NCBI RefSeq assembly: GCF_036013645.1
Contig: NZ_CP107869.1
Location: 1,612,001-1,676,000 of the forward strand
Source of the DNA: Streptomyces sp. NBC_00490
Lineage (GTDB): Bacteria > Actinomycetota > Actinomycetes > Streptomycetales > Streptomycetaceae
DNA: 64,000 nt
Direction: 5' to 3'
How positions within the stretch are numbered: position 1 is the first letter of the stretch; each line of letters starts with the position of its first letter. The position numbers were made by a program, and so were the translations under genes. Below the pieces are notes generated by a model. The model did not search any database, was not told where the DNA came from, and saw only the letters and a program-made list of their open reading frames with translations. Below, in pieces: positions 61,084-64,000 of the stretch.

Positions 61084-62403
61084 TCAGTCCGCCAGCGAGG
61101 CGCTCACCTCGTCGTTGTCCTTGTCGACGGAGTCCCCGTCGCCGAAGACGGCGTTGCGCATCATGGTCAGCCAGGGCCCGTTGGGGTCGTTGAAGGTCTG
61201 GCCGAACTTCAGCGCGTACGGGGTGTGGCCGTCCGCCACGAGCTCGTTGATGGTGACCAGGCGCGGGTCCGCGTCCGAGTACTTGTTGGACGCGAGGTCG
61301 GTGCGCGCCACCACGTCCTTGTGCGCGGCGACCACGTCGACCTGTGCCTTGTCGCCCACGGACCAGGCGAGGAAGTTCCAGGCCTGGTCGGCGGACTTGC
61401 TGGTGGCGGAGATGCCGATGGCGTCACCGCCGACGAAGGTGGCCCTGCCGCCGTCGGGACCGGGGATGGGCGCGACCCCGAGGTCGAGGTTCTTCGGCAT
61501 CAGACCGAGGGTGGTCGACGGCATCGGCATCACGCCGATCCGTCCCTTCGGGAACAGCCCGGTCCAGGTGGCGCCCGTCTCGTCGCGGGCGCCGGGGGCC
61601 ACGATGTCGTCGTCGACCCAGCCGCGGTAGGTGTCGTAGACCTTCTTCGCGGTGGCGGAGTCGAGCGTCGCCGCGGTGCCGTCCGCGTTCATCACCTCGT
61701 CCCCGGCGGCCCAGATGGACGGCCACCAGGTGAAGACCCCGCAGCCGCCGCAATTGCCGCCGAAGAACGTGCCGTTGACGCCACCACCGAGCTTGTCGAC
61801 GGCGCGGGCCTGCTCGTCCCACTCCGCCAGGGTGGTGGGCGGCTTGTCGGGGTCGAGCTTCGCCTTGCGGTAGAGGTCCTTGTTGTAGAAGAGGACCGAC
61901 AGGTCGAGGGTGTGCGGCACGACGTACTTCTTGTCCTCGTACGTCCCGGCCTTGATGTGCGACTGGGCCAGGTCGTCGGCGAAGGGCAGGGCGTCGATGC
62001 GGTCGGTGATGTCGGCGAAGAGCCGGCTGCTGGTGTAGTTGGGCACGAACACGACGTCCGAGGCGAACAGGTCCGGCAGGTCGCGGGAGCCGGCGGCGGC
62101 ACCGACCTTGGCCTGGTAGTCGTCGGTGGGGATGACGGTGAGTTTGATCCGGTTCTTGTGGCCGGCGTTGTACGCCTTGACGAGGGCCTCGCTCTGCGGC
62201 CGGGTCGCCGCTCGTGTCCACATCGTCAGCTCGGCGCCGTCGTCGATTCCGGTGGCGTTCGCCGCGTCCCCTCCCCCGCCGCCTTGGTCGTCCGGATCGC
62301 CGTCGCCCGACCCGCAGGCCGTGGCCAGTCCCAGGCTGGTGAGAAGGACCACAGCCGTGACGAGGCGGCGGACACGTCCGTGCGATCCGGTGGGGCTCCC
62401 CAT
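61084..62403 (-). CDS. Sugar ABC binding lipoprotein, arabinogalactan operon
   Basis: A 439-residue CUT1-type binding lipoprotein. The signal peptide ends LGLATAC, followed by an unusually glycine- and aspartate-rich linker. Mature part: LTMWTRAATRPQSEALVKAYN. An odd local cluster, GGNCGGCGVFTW, places two close Cys in the middle of the ligand domain. The ATG follows GGAGGGAG. It heads the importer/GH127 operon behind a LacI-type operator and probably binds arabinosyl or galactosyl oligomers. Confidence 0.9.
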   Translation of the reverse strand: MGSPTGSHGRVRRLVTAVVLLTSLGLATACGSGDGDPDDQGGGGGDAANATGIDDGAELTMWTRAATRPQSEALVKAYNAGHKNRIKLTVIPTDDYQAKVGAAAGSRDLPDLFASDVVFVPNYTSSRLFADITDRIDALPFADDLAQSHIKAGTYEDKKYVVPHTLDLSVLFYNKDLYRKAKLDPDKPPTTLAEWDEQARAVDKLGGGVNGTFFGGNCGGCGVFTWWPSIWAAGDEVMNADGTAATLDSATAKKVYDTYRGWVDDDIVAPGARDETGATWTGLFPKGRIGVMPMPSTTLGLMPKNLDLGVAPIPGPDGGRATFVGGDAIGISATSKSADQAWNFLAWSVGDKAQVDVVAAHKDVVARTDLASNKYSDADPRLVTINELVADGHTPYALKFGQTFNDPNGPWLTMMRNAVFGDGDSVDKDNDEVSASLAD

Positions 62404-62443
62404 GACGATCTCCCTCCGTGACGAACACCGGGAAGAAACGGGC

Positions 62444-62488
62444 CGAAAAGGCTTTCGTCAAGCTAGAGCCGAGCTGAGGGCCCGTCAA
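62444..62488 (-). promoter_or_regulatory. Importer promoter TTGACG-N17-TAGCTT with operator CGAAAGCCTTTTCG
   Basis: On the minus strand TTGACG (62488-62483) and TAGCTT (62465-62460) are spaced by exactly 17 bases. The 14-base site at 62457-62444 reads CGAAAGCCTTTTCG and covers the predicted start. It is palindromic apart from its inner bases, and it matches the site at 63671-63684 at 12 of 14 bases. Confidence 0.75.
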
Positions 62489-62491
62489 TCC

Positions 62492-62540
62492 CTCGCGTAC
62501 GAACGCAGTTTCAGGTGCATGCCGAAAGTTCTCGCGTACG
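62492..62540. repeat. Direct repeat CTCGCGTACG x2 in the divergent gap
   Basis: The copies lie at 62492-62501 and 62531-62540 between the binding-protein and LacI genes. They may mark promoter or regulator contacts for the rightward LacI gene. Confidence 0.4.
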
Positions 62541-62573
62541 GTTTACGGACGTGATGCGAGACAGGAGACACGC

Positions 62574-63602
62574 ATGACACCAGCCCCCGGCCCCGCTCGT
62601 TCGCACACCGCCACCCTCAGCGACGTCGCCCGGCTGGCGGGGGTGTCGGTCGCCACCGCCTCGAAGGCACTCAACGGGCGCAGCCAGGTGCGCGCCGAGA
62701 CCCGGCAGCGGGTGATCGAGGCCGCCGAGCGCCTGTCGTTCCGCCCCAACCAGCTGGCCCGCGGTCTGCTCGCCGGGCGGACCGGGACGGTGGGTCTGCT
62801 CACCAGTGATCTGGAGGGCCGGTTCAGCATCCCGATACTGATGGGCGCCGAGGACGCCTTCGGGGCGGGCGAGGTGGCGGTGTTCCTGTGCGACGCCCGG
62901 GGGGACGCGATCCGTGAGCAGCACCATGTCCGCGCGCTGCTCGGGCGTCGGGTGGACGGCCTCATCGTGGTGGGCAGCCGGACCGATCCCCGGCCCTCAC
63001 TCGGCCGTGACCTGGCCGTTCCCGTGGTCTACGCGTATGCGCCGTCGGACGATCCGGCGGACCTGTCCATCGTCCCGGACAACGTGGACGCGGGCCGGAT
63101 CGCGGTGCAGCACCTGCTGGCCTGCGGTCGCACCAGGATCGCCCATATCACCGGGGATCCCGGCTACGCCGCCGCGCACGACCGGGCCGCGGGCGCGCGG
63201 GCCGCGCTCGCCGACGCCGGGGTCGTCCCGGTCGGCGAGCCGCGGTTCGGTGCCTGGTCGGAGGGGTGGGGGCGGGCGGCCACGGCGCTGCTGCTGGACC
63301 GGCATCCGGATGTGGACGCCGTGCTGTGCGGCAGCGATCAGATCGCGCGGGGCGTCATGGACGTGCTGCGCGAGCGCGGCCACCGGGTGCCGGACGACGT
63401 GGCGGTCATGGGCTTCGACAACTGGCAGGTCCTGACGTCCGGTTCGCGCCCGCTGCTCACCAGCGTCGACATGAACCTGGAGCAGGTCGGCCGGGCGGCG
63501 GCGCAGGCGCTGTTCGGCGCGATCGGCGGTGCGACGGACTCCGGCGTCGAGGCGCTCCCCTGCCGGGTGGTGATCCGAGGCTCCACAGCCCCACTGTCCT
63601 GA
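62574..63602 (+). CDS. LacI-family repressor of the arabinogalactan operon
   Basis: A 342-residue repressor. The helix-turn-helix ATLSDVARLAGVSVATASKAL follows a short basic arm and leads to hinge RPNQLARGLLAGRTGTVGLL. The sugar domain contains IPILMGAEDAFGAGEVAVFL and DDVAVMGFDNWQVLTSGSRP. AGGAG precedes the ATG. It is divergent from the importer/GH127 operon and next to a secreted-protein gene; both carry the same operator sequence, so it probably controls both. Confidence 0.93.
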   Translation: MTPAPGPARSHTATLSDVARLAGVSVATASKALNGRSQVRAETRQRVIEAAERLSFRPNQLARGLLAGRTGTVGLLTSDLEGRFSIPILMGAEDAFGAGEVAVFLCDARGDAIREQHHVRALLGRRVDGLIVVGSRTDPRPSLGRDLAVPVVYAYAPSDDPADLSIVPDNVDAGRIAVQHLLACGRTRIAHITGDPGYAAAHDRAAGARAALADAGVVPVGEPRFGAWSEGWGRAATALLLDRHPDVDAVLCGSDQIARGVMDVLRERGHRVPDDVAVMGFDNWQVLTSGSRPLLTSVDMNLEQVGRAAAQALFGAIGGATDSGVEALPCRVVIRGSTAPLS

Positions 63603-63640
63603 ACCGCGCGGTCCGCCAACACGGGCCTCTCCGAGCTCCC

Positions 63641-63692
63641 TTGACACTCCATCAGCTCGCTCCTACGTTGCGAAAACCTTTTAGGTCTTTTC
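63641..63692 (+). promoter_or_regulatory. Promoter TTGACA-N17-TACGTT with operator CGAAAACCTTTTAG
   Basis: TTGACA (63641-63646) and TACGTT (63664-63669) are spaced by 17 bases, a strong promoter. The site at 63671-63684 shares 12 of 14 bases with the importer operator and covers the predicted start; ACCTTTTAGGT within it is also an inverted repeat. Confidence 0.75.
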
Positions 63693-63710
63693 CGCCAAGA
63701 GGAGCATCCG

Positions 63711-64000
63711 ATGCGAAGACGAACCGAGCCCGTCTTACAGCGCCTCCTGATCGTCCTGGCGCTCCTCGTCTGTTCCGTCCTCACCGCCACCCCCGCTCGT
63801 GCCGCCCAGACCATCGGTTTCCCCACCTTCAGCGGCCCCGCGATCCCGGCCCCGCCCGTCGCCCACACGCCCGGCGACATGATGAAGGCGATCTACGACG
63901 CCGAGAGTTCGGGCACCGACTTCTGGATGGACCGCCTGCTGGCCCGCTCCGGCGACGACCCGTCCGGCCCCTGGCTGATGAGCCGGGGGCGTGCCCTGTT
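63711..64000 (+). CDS. Secreted protein of unknown family, N-terminal part
   Basis: The gene runs off the right edge; 96 residues are visible. GAGGAG precedes the ATG. The signal peptide (LQRLLIVLALLVCSVLTATPARAA) is clear, and the mature part begins QTIGFPTFSGPAIPAPP, then DMMKAIYDAESSGTDFWMDRLLA. I do not recognise the family from this much. Co-regulation with GH127 and the importer, through the shared operator, suggests an extracellular enzyme for the same arabinose-containing polymer. Confidence 0.8.
   Translation, partial: MRRRTEPVLQRLLIVLALLVCSVLTATPARAAQTIGFPTFSGPAIPAPPVAHTPGDMMKAIYDAESSGTDFWMDRLLARSGDDPSGPWLMSRGRAL

Noticed and set aside
62511..62570. A third copy of the CGAAAnCCTTTT operator before the LacI gene (CGAAAGTTCTCGCG at about 62523)
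   Set aside because: It matches only about 9 of 14 bases and lacks a well-placed promoter, so it was not called as a site.
61..64000. tRNA, rRNA, CRISPR array, insertion sequence, integrase or prophage
   Set aside because: No cloverleaf sequences, regularly spaced repeats, transposase or integrase motifs were seen anywhere in the window.

Overview
The window is high-GC, densely packed actinobacterial DNA and almost certainly from Streptomyces. It has strong GC bias at third codon positions, many GTG and TTG starts, frequent 4-base ATGA/GTGA gene overlaps, TTGACA/TAnnnT promoters, Tat and lipoprotein signals, and several LacI-controlled sugar ABC importers that lack their own ATPase and so presumably share one (MsiK-type). 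I saw no tRNA, rRNA, CRISPR array, insertion sequence or prophage. The content is that of a metabolic chromosome region rich in catabolic islands.

Layout. (1) 0-3.3 kb: a GntR regulator, amino-acid permease and type II asparaginase operon. (2) 3.4-6.9 kb: UppP, a FluC/DUF190/FluC fluoride-export group, an SMP-30-like beta-propeller protein and a small winged-helix regulator. (3) 7-15.9 kb: a sugar regulon made of a LacI repressor, a binding protein, two permeases and a GH63-like glycosidase, facing a secreted clan-A glycosidase with three carbohydrate-binding modules. Two copies of the palindrome CGAACCGGTTCG sit at the two divergent promoters. (4) 15.9-24 kb: a galactan regulon made of a secreted GH53 endo-galactanase, a GH42 beta-galactosidase, a binding protein, two permeases and a LacI repressor, with an operator at the binding-protein promoter. 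(5) 24-27.4 kb: a methyltransferase remnant and small genes (VOC, MarR, F420-type oxidoreductase, TetR, LysR). (6) 27.5-36.4 kb: a sulfonate-sulfur operon headed by a Cys-containing leader peptide with a candidate attenuator. Its genes are an alpha/beta hydrolase, rhodanese, SsuC, SsuB, SsuA, SsuD, a second SsuA, an acyl-CoA-dehydrogenase-like monooxygenase and a GlcD-like flavoprotein.

(7) 36.5-41.5 kb: an AraC regulator, an SseB-like protein, an NCS1 permease/cysteine hydrolase/unknown group and a small secreted protein. (8) 41.5-44.7 kb: a two-subunit molybdenum hydroxylase with a MarR regulator. (9) 44.8-49.6 kb: 6-phosphogluconate dehydrogenase, a SpoIIE-type phosphatase, a long-form GAPDH and a SLOG-like protein. 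(10) 49.8-53.9 kb: a secreted six-hairpin glycosidase-like protein behind a perfect TGAGAGCGCTCTCA palindrome, a TetR, and a secreted M19-like metal hydrolase with a discoidin module. (11) 54-64 kb: an arabinogalactan island with a secreted GH30 galactanase, a GH127 beta-L-arabinofuranosidase, two permeases, a binding protein, a LacI repressor and a truncated secreted protein at the right edge that shares the operon's operator.

Taken together, regions 3, 4, 10 and 11 look like a plant-cell-wall polysaccharide toolkit. GH53/GH42 would take beta-1,4-galactan (type I), GH30/GH127 beta-1,6-galactan with beta-arabinose (type II, arabinogalactan proteins), and region 3 a third polymer I cannot identify. 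Each importer has a LacI operator lying at or just after its transcription start. The most interesting parts are the atypical sulfonate operon with its leader peptide, the shared operator at the right edge, and the unidentified clan-A glycosidase regulon.
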